Assembly: GCA_040791665.1 (NCBI GenBank)
Contig: JBFNNX010000031.1
Location: forward strand, 1-64,000
Length of the DNA stretch: 64,000 nt
Source of the DNA: Thiodiazotropha sp040791665
GTDB lineage: Bacteria > Pseudomonadota > Gammaproteobacteria > Chromatiales > Chromatiaceae
Direction: 5' to 3'
The position numbers and the translations under genes were made by a program. The notes beneath the pieces are model-generated. The model was given only the letters and a program-made list of their open reading frames with translations. It was not told the DNA's origin and did not search any database. Positions 1 to 6,994 of this stretch are shown here, piece after piece. Every line of letters begins with the position of its first letter. Within the stretch, counting starts at the first letter, position 1.

Positions 1-83
1 ATACTCACAATGACGGATTGGCGCCCAGGGTAGTTGAGCAGCAGTACTGGAATGCACAGAAAACCGTGGCCAAAAAGACTTGA
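1..83 (+). CDS. 3' end of an unidentified gene cut by the window edge
   Basis: From base 3 one frame is open and ends at a TGA at 81-83. The last residues read ...APRVVEQQYWNAQKTVAKKT, a hydrophilic lysine-rich tail with ordinary protein composition. No domain can be named from about 26 residues. It is called a gene tail because the frame is open from the edge, its composition is protein-like, and a 490-base gap with hairpins follows it. Confidence 0.4.
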   Translation, partial: THNDGLAPRVVEQQYWNAQKTVAKKT

Positions 84-573
84 CCACTACAATATTGTAA
101 TGCGGACTGATATGCGGTGCGGAAGATAAACCGAAATATTCGATCATTTCTTCAGCGGCCACATCGAGATAAGACCTGCCACACATAGATCCGCCTTGTC
201 TCGTTGTTTAGTCGAAGAGGACGCCCAAGTATCCCTATTCAAACTGTGGAACCAATAGTGTGAGATTCAGTTAGAGTATTACCGTAACTAACCTTGGGCC
301 TGTTATAAGGCCCTGGTATGGGGGAAATCGCTGCCAATATATCGTGGTCGTTTCGACCACTGAATAGTTACACATGTTAGCTGATATCAGTGTCAATGGA
401 AAATTAATGATTAGTGGTTTGTCTATTTGGATTCTACAGACTTAAACAGCCTGTAGGGTGGGGCCCGCCCACAAAAACCCAAACCATATTCATGTACAGG
501 TCATGATGTTGGAGGCTGGCTACAATGAGTAATCAGATAGCGATTTACGATCTAAACGGTCAGAGTCGGGTTC
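84..573. other. Long intergenic region with three hairpins
   Basis: No convincing gene. It holds three perfect dyads: GGGCCT/AGGCCC at 296-301 and 308-313 (6-nt loop), GTGGTCG/CGACCAC at 344-350 and 354-360 (3-nt loop), and GTGGG/CCCAC at 458-462 and 468-472. None is followed by a T run, so none is a clear intrinsic terminator. The third sits in a GTAGGGTGGGGCCCGCCCAC block that resembles GC-rich palindromic blocks near 5390 and 28022. The gap may carry the 3' end of the upstream transcript and the promoter for the GNAT gene. Confidence 0.5.
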
Positions 574-1719
574 ATGCAGGTTGAATTTCACCACAGCATC
601 GATGAGTTGAATCAAGCCGAATGGGATGCGCTGGTACGCGACGACAATCCTTTCCTGAAGTACGCTTTTCACGCCGCGCTGGAGCATCATGATTGTGTGG
701 GCAGCAAGTTCGGCTGGAAGCCCTGTCATCTGGTGATTCGTGATGATGGATGCATGGTCGGGCTCTCACCGCTGTACATCAAGACGAACTCCTATGGTGA
801 GTTCGTCTTTGACCATGCATGGGCAGATGCCTATCAACAAAGCGGCAAGCACTATTACCCTAAACTGGTCAGTGCGATTCCCTACACTCCCGCTTACGGT
901 CGGCGTCTCCTGGTCGATCCGGAGTTGGATGCGATGCAGCTGTGGAAGCTGATGATATCAACCACCAGACAGATGGCGATCGATTCCCATTTTTCTTCGA
1001 TGCACTGGCTGTTCACCACCCGGGAAGAGGGTGCCTTGCTACGGTCGATGGGCATGATGGAGCGCCTGGGTGTGCAGTTCCACTGGCACAATCAGGCGTA
1101 TGAGGACTTTGACCATTTTCTTGCCCGATTGACGGCGAAGCGCAGGAAAAACATCCGGCAGGAAAGGCGAAAGGTGATGGATGCCGGGATACGCTTTCGG
1201 GTGTTGCATGGCGATGAGGTCTCAGATGATGAGTGGCGGCTGTTTGCAGGCTTCTATACAAAGACCTTCGAGGAACGCTATAGTCTGGCCACGTTGAACG
1301 TGGGTTTTTTTCGTGAGGTGGGCCGCTGCATGGGGCAGCAGGTAATCCTGATCCTGGCCTATGAGGGTAGTGCATGCATTGCCGGAGCACTGTTCTATCG
1401 CAGTCGATCGGTACTCTACGGCCGTCACTGGGGGGCTTTGCATCACTACGACAGCCTCCACTTCGAGACCTGTTACTATCAGGGGATTGAGTATGCCATC
1501 AAGCATGGCTTGCAGCGTTTCGAGCCGGGTGCACAAGGGGAGCACAAGATCTGGCGAGGTTTTCTGCCTGTTCAGACCCGTTCCTACCATTGGATCAGTG
1601 ATCCGCAATTCAGTCTGGCTATAGGGGAGTTTCTCTCCAGAGAGGCGCCGGCGATCATGGATTATGAAAAAAGCCTCCTCTCAAGCTCGCCATACAGGGA
1701 CTTATCGTTTCCTGAATGA
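574..1719 (+). CDS. GNAT/FemAB-fold acyltransferase, peptidogalycan-type (DUF482-like)
   Basis: A 381-residue cytoplasmic protein resembling the DUF482/COG3146 family of GNAT acyltransferases, which are annotated from a distant relation to FemAB peptidoglycan interpeptide ligases. Visible family-like features are the 'AKRRKNIRQERRKV' basic segment (about 190-203) and the C-terminal block 'YYQGIEYAIKHGLQRFEPGAQGEHKIWRGF' region (about 305-334) with its G-A-Q-G-E-H-K core. Its acceptor is unknown. Proteins of this fold also occur in XrtA/PEP-CTERM loci such as the one 15 kb away, but there is no direct link here. Start ATG 574 gives a normal N-terminus. The coding sequence contains an unusual nested inverted repeat at 750-820. 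Transcription appears monocistronic; iscR follows after 152 bases with its own promoter. Confidence 0.8.
   Translation: MQVEFHHSIDELNQAEWDALVRDDNPFLKYAFHAALEHHDCVGSKFGWKPCHLVIRDDGCMVGLSPLYIKTNSYGEFVFDHAWADAYQQSGKHYYPKLVSAIPYTPAYGRRLLVDPELDAMQLWKLMISTTRQMAIDSHFSSMHWLFTTREEGALLRSMGMMERLGVQFHWHNQAYEDFDHFLARLTAKRRKNIRQERRKVMDAGIRFRVLHGDEVSDDEWRLFAGFYTKTFEERYSLATLNVGFFREVGRCMGQQVILILAYEGSACIAGALFYRSRSVLYGRHWGALHHYDSLHFETCYYQGIEYAIKHGLQRFEPGAQGEHKIWRGFLPVQTRSYHWISDPQFSLAIGEFLSREAPAIMDYEKSLLSSSPYRDLSFPE
750..820. repeat. Nested perfect inverted repeat inside a coding sequence
   Basis: Outer arms ATGCATGGTC (750-759) and GACCATGCAT (811-820) are exact reverse complements. Inner arms AAGACGAACTC (781-791) and GAGTTCGTCTT (799-809) are also exact, with a 7-base loop. 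The right side is contiguous except for one base (810), while the left side has 21 extra bases (760-780), exactly seven codons. It lies in frame in the GNAT-like gene and could form a long hairpin or cruciform. Confidence 0.85.
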
Positions 1720-1790
1720 CTGTAACTATAAGATTAATCAATAAAAAATAATAAATACCCCAATTTTTACGAATTTTTATACGATAAAAG

Positions 1791-1819
1791 TTGACTAATT
1801 TACTTAGTTACTCTAGTCT
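1791..1819 (+). promoter_or_regulatory. iscR promoter with overlapping dyad, likely autoregulatory
   Basis: TTGACT at 1791-1796 matches a -35 hexamer at five of six positions; 17 bases on is TAGTCT (1814-1819), a weak -10. ACTAA (1794-1798) and TTAGT (1804-1808) form a dyad with a 5-base spacer overlapping the -35. IscR-type proteins repress their own promoter, so the dyad is a candidate operator. The flanking DNA (1730-1800) is strongly AT-rich. Confidence 0.45.
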
Positions 1820-1871
1820 AATTACCAAGTGATTTACTGGGTAATGCAATGAGTGCCACTGGAGAAAACCA

Positions 1872-2345
1872 ATGAGATTGTCAACAAAAGGTCGTTATGC
1901 GGTTACCGCTATGCTGGATCTTGCACTAAACGGCAAAAATGGTCCGGTTACGCTGGCTGAGATATCCGAAAACCAAGGTATCTCTCTGTCATATCTGGAA
2001 CAGCTGTTCGCTGCCTTGAGAAACAAGGATCTGGTACGCGGCGTCAGAGGGCCTGGCGGCGGATACTATCTGGGTAAAAGCGCTGATGAGATATCGATTG
2101 CCAACATAATCTGTGCAGTCGATGAGTGGGTGGAGTTCACCCGCTGTGGCGGCAGGCAGAACTGCAGTGGCGGCGCCCGTTGCCTGACCCATACCTTATG
2201 GGATGACCTGAGCAGCGAGATTTTCAATTTCCTGGCAAACATTTCACTGGGTGATCTGGTCCGCAGAAACCTGAACAAGAGTGAAGAGTCCGAGGAAGCA
2301 CCGCTTAGTGTTGTGGGTGGTGACTCCAGCTCTCAGGCAGCCTGA
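1872..2345 (+). CDS. iscR: Rrf2-family [2Fe-2S] regulator, IscR type
   Basis: A 157-residue IscR-like repressor/activator that senses the iron-sulfur cluster status of the cell. The N-terminal winged helix (about 1-65) begins 'MRLSTKGRYAVTAMLDLA', the family signature. Cluster ligands C92, C98, C104 and H107 (R-C-GGRQN-C-SGGAR-C-LTH) fall at the same residue numbers as in E. coli IscR, so the protein should bind [2Fe-2S]. No iscS, iscU or iscA follows; the next gene is prmB after a 130-base gap with a hairpin, so this copy is outside an isc operon. The dyad in its promoter suggests autoregulation. The tail after residue 135 is serine- and acid-rich. CymR- or NsrR-type alternatives are less likely because the cysteine spacing is IscR's. 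Confidence 0.92.
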   Translation: MRLSTKGRYAVTAMLDLALNGKNGPVTLAEISENQGISLSYLEQLFAALRNKDLVRGVRGPGGGYYLGKSADEISIANIICAVDEWVEFTRCGGRQNCSGGARCLTHTLWDDLSSEIFNFLANISLGDLVRRNLNKSEESEEAPLSVVGGDSSSQAA

Positions 2346-2369
2346 TTTTACATTGGATTGATTCGCTCC

Positions 2370-2398
2370 GGGGTGGATGCCATTTGGCCTGCCACCCC
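2370..2398 (+). terminator. Hairpin after iscR, terminator-like without T run
   Basis: GGGGTGG (2370-2376) pairs with CCACCCC (2392-2398), and GCC/GGC (2379-2381, 2386-2388) extends the helix inward. No T run follows, so it may stabilise the iscR 3' end or act with Rho. Confidence 0.45.
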
Positions 2399-2475
2399 AC
2401 TGCGTGTTGGGATAACACCATATAACTTACTGGCCGAATCGGTTATGATTCACGGTTTTTCAGCCAGTTACTTCC

Positions 2476-3354
2476 GTGCAGACACTGATATCCATTGCAG
2501 ATTACATACGTTGGGGCGCCAGTCGCTTTTCTGAGGCAAATCTGTTTTTTGGACATGGCACCGACAATGCATTGGATGAATCCGCTGCCCTGGTCCTGGG
2601 CGCACTGCATCTACCCCCCGATCTCCCGGCAAACTGGTTCAGCTGCCGATTGACGGCCGATGAATGTGAACGCGTGGTCGGTTTGATACAGCGCCGGATC
2701 GATGAACGCGTGCCACTCCCCTACCTGTTAGGGGAGGCCTGGTTTGCCGGTATGAGATTTCATGTCAACGACCAGGTGCTGATCCCCCGTTCACCCATCG
2801 CGGAGTTGATCGAACAGGGGTTTTCACCCTGGCTGGCGCCTTCAGCGGAACCGCAGATTCTCGATCTCTGCTGCGGCAGTGGCTGTATCGGTATCGCCGC
2901 GGCCGCCTATCTTCCCGAAAGTCATGTCGATCTGGTCGATATCTCTTCCGGTGCATTAGAGGTGGCGGAGAAGAATATTGCCGAATATGGTCTACAGGAG
3001 CGGGTGGCGCTCCATCGTTCGGATCTTTTCGAAACACTGCCGGTTAAACGGTATGACCTGATCGTTTCCAATCCACCCTATGTCGGCGCGGCCGAGATGG
3101 CGCATCTACCGGATGAGTATCGGCATGAACCGGTAGTGGCCCTGCACGCGAATGAAAACGGGCTTGAGATTGTCCAACGGATACTGAAACAGGCGAAGAG
3201 GTATCTCTCTCCTCGGGGTATACTGATTGTCGAGGTCGGCAACAGTGCCCTGCCACTGGTGGACAGCTACCCGGAAATTCCCTTTGTCTGGCTTGATTTC
3301 GAGCGCGGCGGCGAGGGGGTATTTCTGTTATCGGCGGCTGATCTGGCAGAATAG
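2476..3354 (+). CDS. prmB: 50S ribosomal protein L3 N5-glutamine methyltransferase
   Basis: A 292-residue cytoplasmic SAM-dependent methyltransferase of the HemK/PrmB group, which methylates a glutamine side chain of ribosomal protein L3. The helical N-terminal substrate domain spans about 1-95, followed by the Rossmann methyltransferase domain with the SAM loop 'ILDLCCGSGCIGIA' (about 128-141) and the glutamine-binding NPPY motif at 198-201. The 'EAWFAGMRFHVNDQVLIPRSPIAELI' region (about 87-112) is PrmB-like; PrmC typically has 'PRPETE' there, and this protein has PRSPIAE. Length is typical. The start is GTG at 2476. It is probably transcribed alone. Confidence 0.9.
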   Translation: MQTLISIADYIRWGASRFSEANLFFGHGTDNALDESAALVLGALHLPPDLPANWFSCRLTADECERVVGLIQRRIDERVPLPYLLGEAWFAGMRFHVNDQVLIPRSPIAELIEQGFSPWLAPSAEPQILDLCCGSGCIGIAAAAYLPESHVDLVDISSGALEVAEKNIAEYGLQERVALHRSDLFETLPVKRYDLIVSNPPYVGAAEMAHLPDEYRHEPVVALHANENGLEIVQRILKQAKRYLSPRGILIVEVGNSALPLVDSYPEIPFVWLDFERGGEGVFLLSAADLAE

Positions 3355-3499
3355 GCGAGACTGGTACAAGGGTGCGTTCGTCTTGGTTTGGACAGTTTGT
3401 ACTCAGTCAGTATGCAAAAAATACAATAAAAATAGAAAGTTGTTATTACTTCATAGTGGCCGGGCGAAATATTCGGGCTAAAGAGAGACTAGAGAGCAG

Positions 3500-3817
3500 A
3501 TGAGCTTACAACGAGCGCGCAGTGCGGAAGAGTATGTAGAGTGGGTCAAGCAGGCCGTCTTCGAGGTGGACGACCTTAGAGACTGCTATGACTACCAGAT
3601 GGACGAGATGGGCCGCTATCCGTCATTCCTCGAACCATTGGAGGAGGGGATAAAGACCCTCTATCGACAAATGGAAGAGGGAGATTACCATTTTGGCCGC
3701 GAAGACCTCTCGTTTATGTCCTTGGTTAACCGCCACGGCGACGATATACCCTTTGCCATTTTGTTACGGCAGATCAACGAAACACACCGCAAGGGCATAG
3801 ATGTGGTTGCCGAATAA
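3500..3817 (+). CDS. Conserved hypothetical protein, 105 aa
   Basis: A small acidic soluble protein (begins 'MSLQRARSAEEYVEWVKQAV') predicted to be mostly helical, with no signal peptide, membrane segment or cysteine pair. I do not recognise a named domain. It lies 55 bases upstream of hemN on the same strand and could share its transcript. A purine-rich stretch (AGAGAGCAG) precedes the ATG at 3500. Its codon use and composition match its neighbours, and the frame is clean. Confidence 0.75.
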   Translation: MSLQRARSAEEYVEWVKQAVFEVDDLRDCYDYQMDEMGRYPSFLEPLEEGIKTLYRQMEEGDYHFGREDLSFMSLVNRHGDDIPFAILLRQINETHRKGIDVVAE

Positions 3818-3872
3818 ATGACTGAGCGTTGTCAGCCAAACGAAATGCAAAATTTATAGAGATAATTATTCC

Positions 3873-5258
3873 ATGGATCATTCGACACAATTCGACCTCG
3901 AGCTGATCGCCAAGTACGATCAGAGCGGTCCGCGCTATACCTCCTATCCCACGGCGGTTCAGTTTCATGACGGCTTTAACGAGGCCGAATACAAGCGGGT
4001 CGCCAGAGAGAGCAACGAGACCGGTCAACCATTATCACTCTATTTCCATATTCCCTTTTGCGATACGGTCTGCTTCTACTGTGCCTGCAACAAGGTGGCC
4101 ACCAAGGACCGCAGCATGGCGGTCGGTTATCTCGCACGCATCTACGAAGAACTGCGCATGCAGTCGGAGTTGTTCGATGCTTCGAGAGTAGTGACCCAAC
4201 TCCATTGGGGAGGAGGTACGCCGACATTCATCAGCCATGATGAGATGCGCGAACTGGTGACCCAGACACGCAAGGCCTTCACTCTGCTGGACGATGATAC
4301 GGGTGAGTACTCCATCGAGATAGACCCCAGGGAGGCGCAAGGGGATACCATCAAGCTGTTGCGGGAGCTGGGTTTCAACCGCATGAGCCTGGGCGTGCAG
4401 GATTTCGATCAGCGGGTGCAGAAAGCGGTAAACAGGATACAGAGCAAGGACGAAACCCTGACGGTGTTGCAGTCCGCTCGCGATGAAGGCTTTCGCTCGA
4501 TCAGCATCGATCTTATCTATGGGCTGCCCTTTCAGAGTGTGGAGAGCTTCTCCAGTACTCTGGATCAGATTCTCGAGGTGGATCCCGATCGACTCTCGGT
4601 GTTCAACTATGCCCACCTCCCGGAGCGTTTCAAACCTCAGCGGCGAATCAATGAGGAGGAGCTGCCGCCGCCCCAGGAGAAGCTGGATATCCTGCAGTTG
4701 AGCATCGACAAGCTGTCGGCCGCCGGTTATGTCTACATCGGCATGGATCACTTCGCCAAGCCGAATGATGAGCTGGTTCTGGCGCAGGAGGATGGCACCC
4801 TGTATCGCAATTTTCAGGGCTATTCGACCCATGCCGATTGCGATCTGATTGGCCTGGGGGCCACCTCGATCGGTATGGTGGGTCCGAGCTATGCGCAGAA
4901 CATGCGCAGTCTCGATGAGTATTATCAGCGTATCGACAGCGGCAGACTGGCGGTCTTTCGCGGTGTGGAACTGAAGCGGGATGACAGGTTGCGACGGGAT
5001 GTGATTACGCGACTCATCTGTCATTTTTCCCTTTCGGTGGCGGATGTGGAGAAGCGCTGGGATATTGTGTTCAAAGAGTACTTTGCCAACGAGATCGAAT
5101 CGCTGCAGGGGATGGCTGCGGATGGCCTGCTGAGCATCGATGACTACGAGATCAGGGTACTGCCGAGGGGGCGCTTGCTGATCAGAAATATCTGTATGCA
5201 GTTTGATGCCTATCTCAGCAGCAAGCAGTCGCAGGGGAGCTTTTCCAAGGTTATCTGA
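3873..5258 (+). CDS. hemN: Oxygen-independent coproporphyrinogen III oxidase (radical SAM)
   Basis: A 461-residue cytoplasmic radical SAM enzyme that decarboxylates two propionates of coproporphyrinogen III to give protoporphyrinogen IX without oxygen. The [4Fe-4S]/SAM motif is C63-x3-C67-x2-C70 ('FCDTVCFYC'), followed by another cysteine at 72, as in HemN. 'HWGGGTPTF' is the conserved SAM-binding segment. N-terminal 'LIAKYDQSGPRYTSYPTA' is the HemN substrate/trip-wire region, which separates it from HemW. Length is typical. An aerobic HemF is not seen here; HemN allows haem synthesis under low oxygen, which fits a redox-interface lifestyle. No clear FNR box is visible just upstream. Confidence 0.95.
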   Translation: MDHSTQFDLELIAKYDQSGPRYTSYPTAVQFHDGFNEAEYKRVARESNETGQPLSLYFHIPFCDTVCFYCACNKVATKDRSMAVGYLARIYEELRMQSELFDASRVVTQLHWGGGTPTFISHDEMRELVTQTRKAFTLLDDDTGEYSIEIDPREAQGDTIKLLRELGFNRMSLGVQDFDQRVQKAVNRIQSKDETLTVLQSARDEGFRSISIDLIYGLPFQSVESFSSTLDQILEVDPDRLSVFNYAHLPERFKPQRRINEEELPPPQEKLDILQLSIDKLSAAGYVYIGMDHFAKPNDELVLAQEDGTLYRNFQGYSTHADCDLIGLGATSIGMVGPSYAQNMRSLDEYYQRIDSGRLAVFRGVELKRDDRLRRDVITRLICHFSLSVADVEKRWDIVFKEYFANEIESLQGMAADGLLSIDDYEIRVLPRGRLLIRNICMQFDAYLSSKQSQGSFSKVI

Positions 5259-5282
5259 CGGACAATCTGTTGTTTATTCCGC

Positions 5283-5363
5283 TTCCCACGATCCTCCGTG
5301 GGAATCCCTGTCTTGTACTTTTTTTATGCTGAGATCTGTGTTCCCACGCTGGAGCGCGGGAAC
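5283..5363. repeat. Pair of REP-like palindromes
   Basis: TTCCCACG (5283-5290) pairs with CGTGGGAA (5297-5304). GTTCCCACGC (5340-5349) pairs with GCGCGGGAAC (5354-5363) with one mismatch. Both belong to the 'TTCCCACGC...GCGTGGGAA' class of short intergenic palindromes common in gammaproteobacterial genomes. They lie between the convergent hemN and secretion operon, where REP units usually sit. A third block GTAGGGTGAGGCTTGCCGCACC starts near 5388. Confidence 0.7.
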
Positions 5364-5421
5364 GGGGAATTAGGGGTCAGTGGAAGTGTAGGGTGAGGCT
5401 TGCCGCACCGCAATCGGTTCT

Positions 5422-5772
5422 TTAGTTGTTCGGTATCAGCGCTCTTTGCGCTTTCTTGTTTCCCTGTGCCGCAGCCTGCTGAATCCAATGCATGGCCTGG
5501 CGGTCACTCTTCTCAACGCCCAAACCATGGTAGAACAGGTAACCCAGGGCATATTGCGCCTTGTCGTTGCCGGCGGCGGCAAGCGGGAAGATCAATTGGA
5601 AGACTTTCTTATATGCCTTGATGTTATAGGCTCTGTGCGCCTCTTTGAGAATGGCCGCGGTTTCGTCCATCTGCGCGCTATCGGGCGTGGTGCTGCAACC
5701 GTTCAAGACGATGAGAGCTGGCAGCATGCCGAGTAACAGAAGGGTGAATTTCAGTCGTCGGTGGATCTTCAT
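5422..5772 (-). CDS. Small Sel1-repeat lipoprotein at the end of the gsp operon
   Basis: A 116-residue lipoprotein: positively charged start, hydrophobic helix and lipobox L-N-G-C with Cys at about 26. The mature part carries Sel1/TPR-like repeats ('AQYALGYLFYHGLGVEKSD' then 'AMHWIQQAAAQGNKKAQRAL'). It begins 4 bases after gspF stops, so it is the last gene of the operon. Its role is unknown. Secretin pilotins are small lipoproteins, and the type IV pilus pilotin PilF is a TPR lipoprotein, so a pilotin-like function for GspD is a reasonable guess, especially as no gspS is present. The lipoprotein and repeat calls are firm; the pilotin role is inference. Confidence 0.8.
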   Translation of the reverse strand: MKIHRRLKFTLLLLGMLPALIVLNGCSTTPDSAQMDETAAILKEAHRAYNIKAYKKVFQLIFPLAAAGNDKAQYALGYLFYHGLGVEKSDRQAMHWIQQAAAQGNKKAQRALIPNN

Positions 5773-5776
5773 GATA

Positions 5777-6988
5777 TCAGCCTACCAGTTGATTGAGGTC
5801 GAAGATAGGGAGCAGTATGGCCAGCACGATGACCAGTACAATACCACCCATCACCAGGATAAGTATCGGTTCGAATAATCCTTGAATGGTCGAAACCAGG
5901 GTCTCGATCTCCCGTTCCTGGATATCCGCCGACCGCTCCAGCATGCCTTCCAGGTTGCCGCTCGATTCGCCGCTCGCCAGCAGGCTGAGGGTCATGGGTG
6001 GAAAGTAGCCTGTCTTTTCCAAGGCCCGGTAGAGGCTGGTGCCCTCCCGCACCCGGGAGGTGGCCTCCTCCACGGCATTGCGCATGGGCAGATTGGTCAA
6101 TACCTGGGATGCGATACGCATCGCGTCCAGGATCGGTACGCTGCTGGCCGCCATGATGCTCAAGGTGCGGGAAAAGCGGGCGGCATTGGAGGTCCGAACC
6201 AGGCGGCCGACCAGAGGGATGCGTAACATCATTCGGTGCCACCAGCGTTTGGGGCCGGGTTTTTTCAGCAGATAGCTGAACAGGAGTCCGAGAAGCAACA
6301 GCAGGATAAAAATAGGGACGCCGTAGGTACGGAAGACGTCGCTGGTGGTCATCAGTGCCTGGGTGATCCAGGGAAGTTCTGCCTGCATGGTTTCGAACAC
6401 GCGCGTAACCTGCGGCACGATGTAGGTCAGCAGGCCGACCACGATGAGAAAGGAGACGATGGTCAAAAGTGCCGGATAGAATAGGGCGAAGATGGTTTTC
6501 TGGCGCATCTGTTGGCGCTGTTCCGTATAGTCGGCCAGACGTTCCAGCACCACTTCGAGGTGTCCCGATTGCTCACCTGACGAAACGGTCTTGATATAGA
6601 GTTCGGGAAAGGTCTTGGGAAATTCACTCAGGCCGTCTGCCAGCGTGCGACCCTCCAGTACCTTCGCCCTTACGGACAGCAGTGTACGTTCCACGTGTCG
6701 TTTGTCGGATTGGGAGGCGGTTGTCTTCAGCACATGCTCCAAAGGCAGCCCGGACCTTAACAGGGTTGCCATCTGACGGGTTATCAATGCCAGCTCCATG
6801 GCATTAATTTGGCGTTGAAAGAGGCTGCTTTTCCTTTCTTGAGTGGCGCCACTTGCAACATCGATGGTTAGCGGTGTGAGGCCCGATTCCCGCAGTTGCT
6901 GACGTACCTGTCTCGGGCTGTCACCCTCCAGTACGCCGCGTCGCTCCTTCCCTGTCGGGTCGAGTGCTACGTATTCAAAGGCGTCCAA
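5777..6988 (-). CDS. gspF: Type II secretion inner-membrane platform protein GspF
   Basis: A 403-residue polytopic protein forming the inner-membrane platform of the secretion machine, working with the GspE ATPase and GspL/M. It has two T2SSF domains, one at about 70-195 and one at about 275-395, with membrane helices near 170-190 ('ALLTIVSFLIVVGLLTYIV'), 222-242 and 375-395 ('ILILVMGGIVLVIVLAILL'). The N-terminus 'MDAFEYVALDPTGKERRG' is typical GspF. It starts 6 bases after gspE stops and ends 4 bases before the Sel1 lipoprotein starts. Confidence 0.95.
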   Translation of the reverse strand: MDAFEYVALDPTGKERRGVLEGDSPRQVRQQLRESGLTPLTIDVASGATQERKSSLFQRQINAMELALITRQMATLLRSGLPLEHVLKTTASQSDKRHVERTLLSVRAKVLEGRTLADGLSEFPKTFPELYIKTVSSGEQSGHLEVVLERLADYTEQRQQMRQKTIFALFYPALLTIVSFLIVVGLLTYIVPQVTRVFETMQAELPWITQALMTTSDVFRTYGVPIFILLLLLGLLFSYLLKKPGPKRWWHRMMLRIPLVGRLVRTSNAARFSRTLSIMAASSVPILDAMRIASQVLTNLPMRNAVEEATSRVREGTSLYRALEKTGYFPPMTLSLLASGESSGNLEGMLERSADIQEREIETLVSTIQGLFEPILILVMGGIVLVIVLAILLPIFDLNQLVG

Positions 6989-6994
6989 GGTTGA

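Noticed and set aside
4035..5024. 329-codon open frame opposite hemN
   Set aside because: It lies wholly antisense to a gene with intact radical SAM motifs and shows no recognisable domain; it is a by-product of codon bias.
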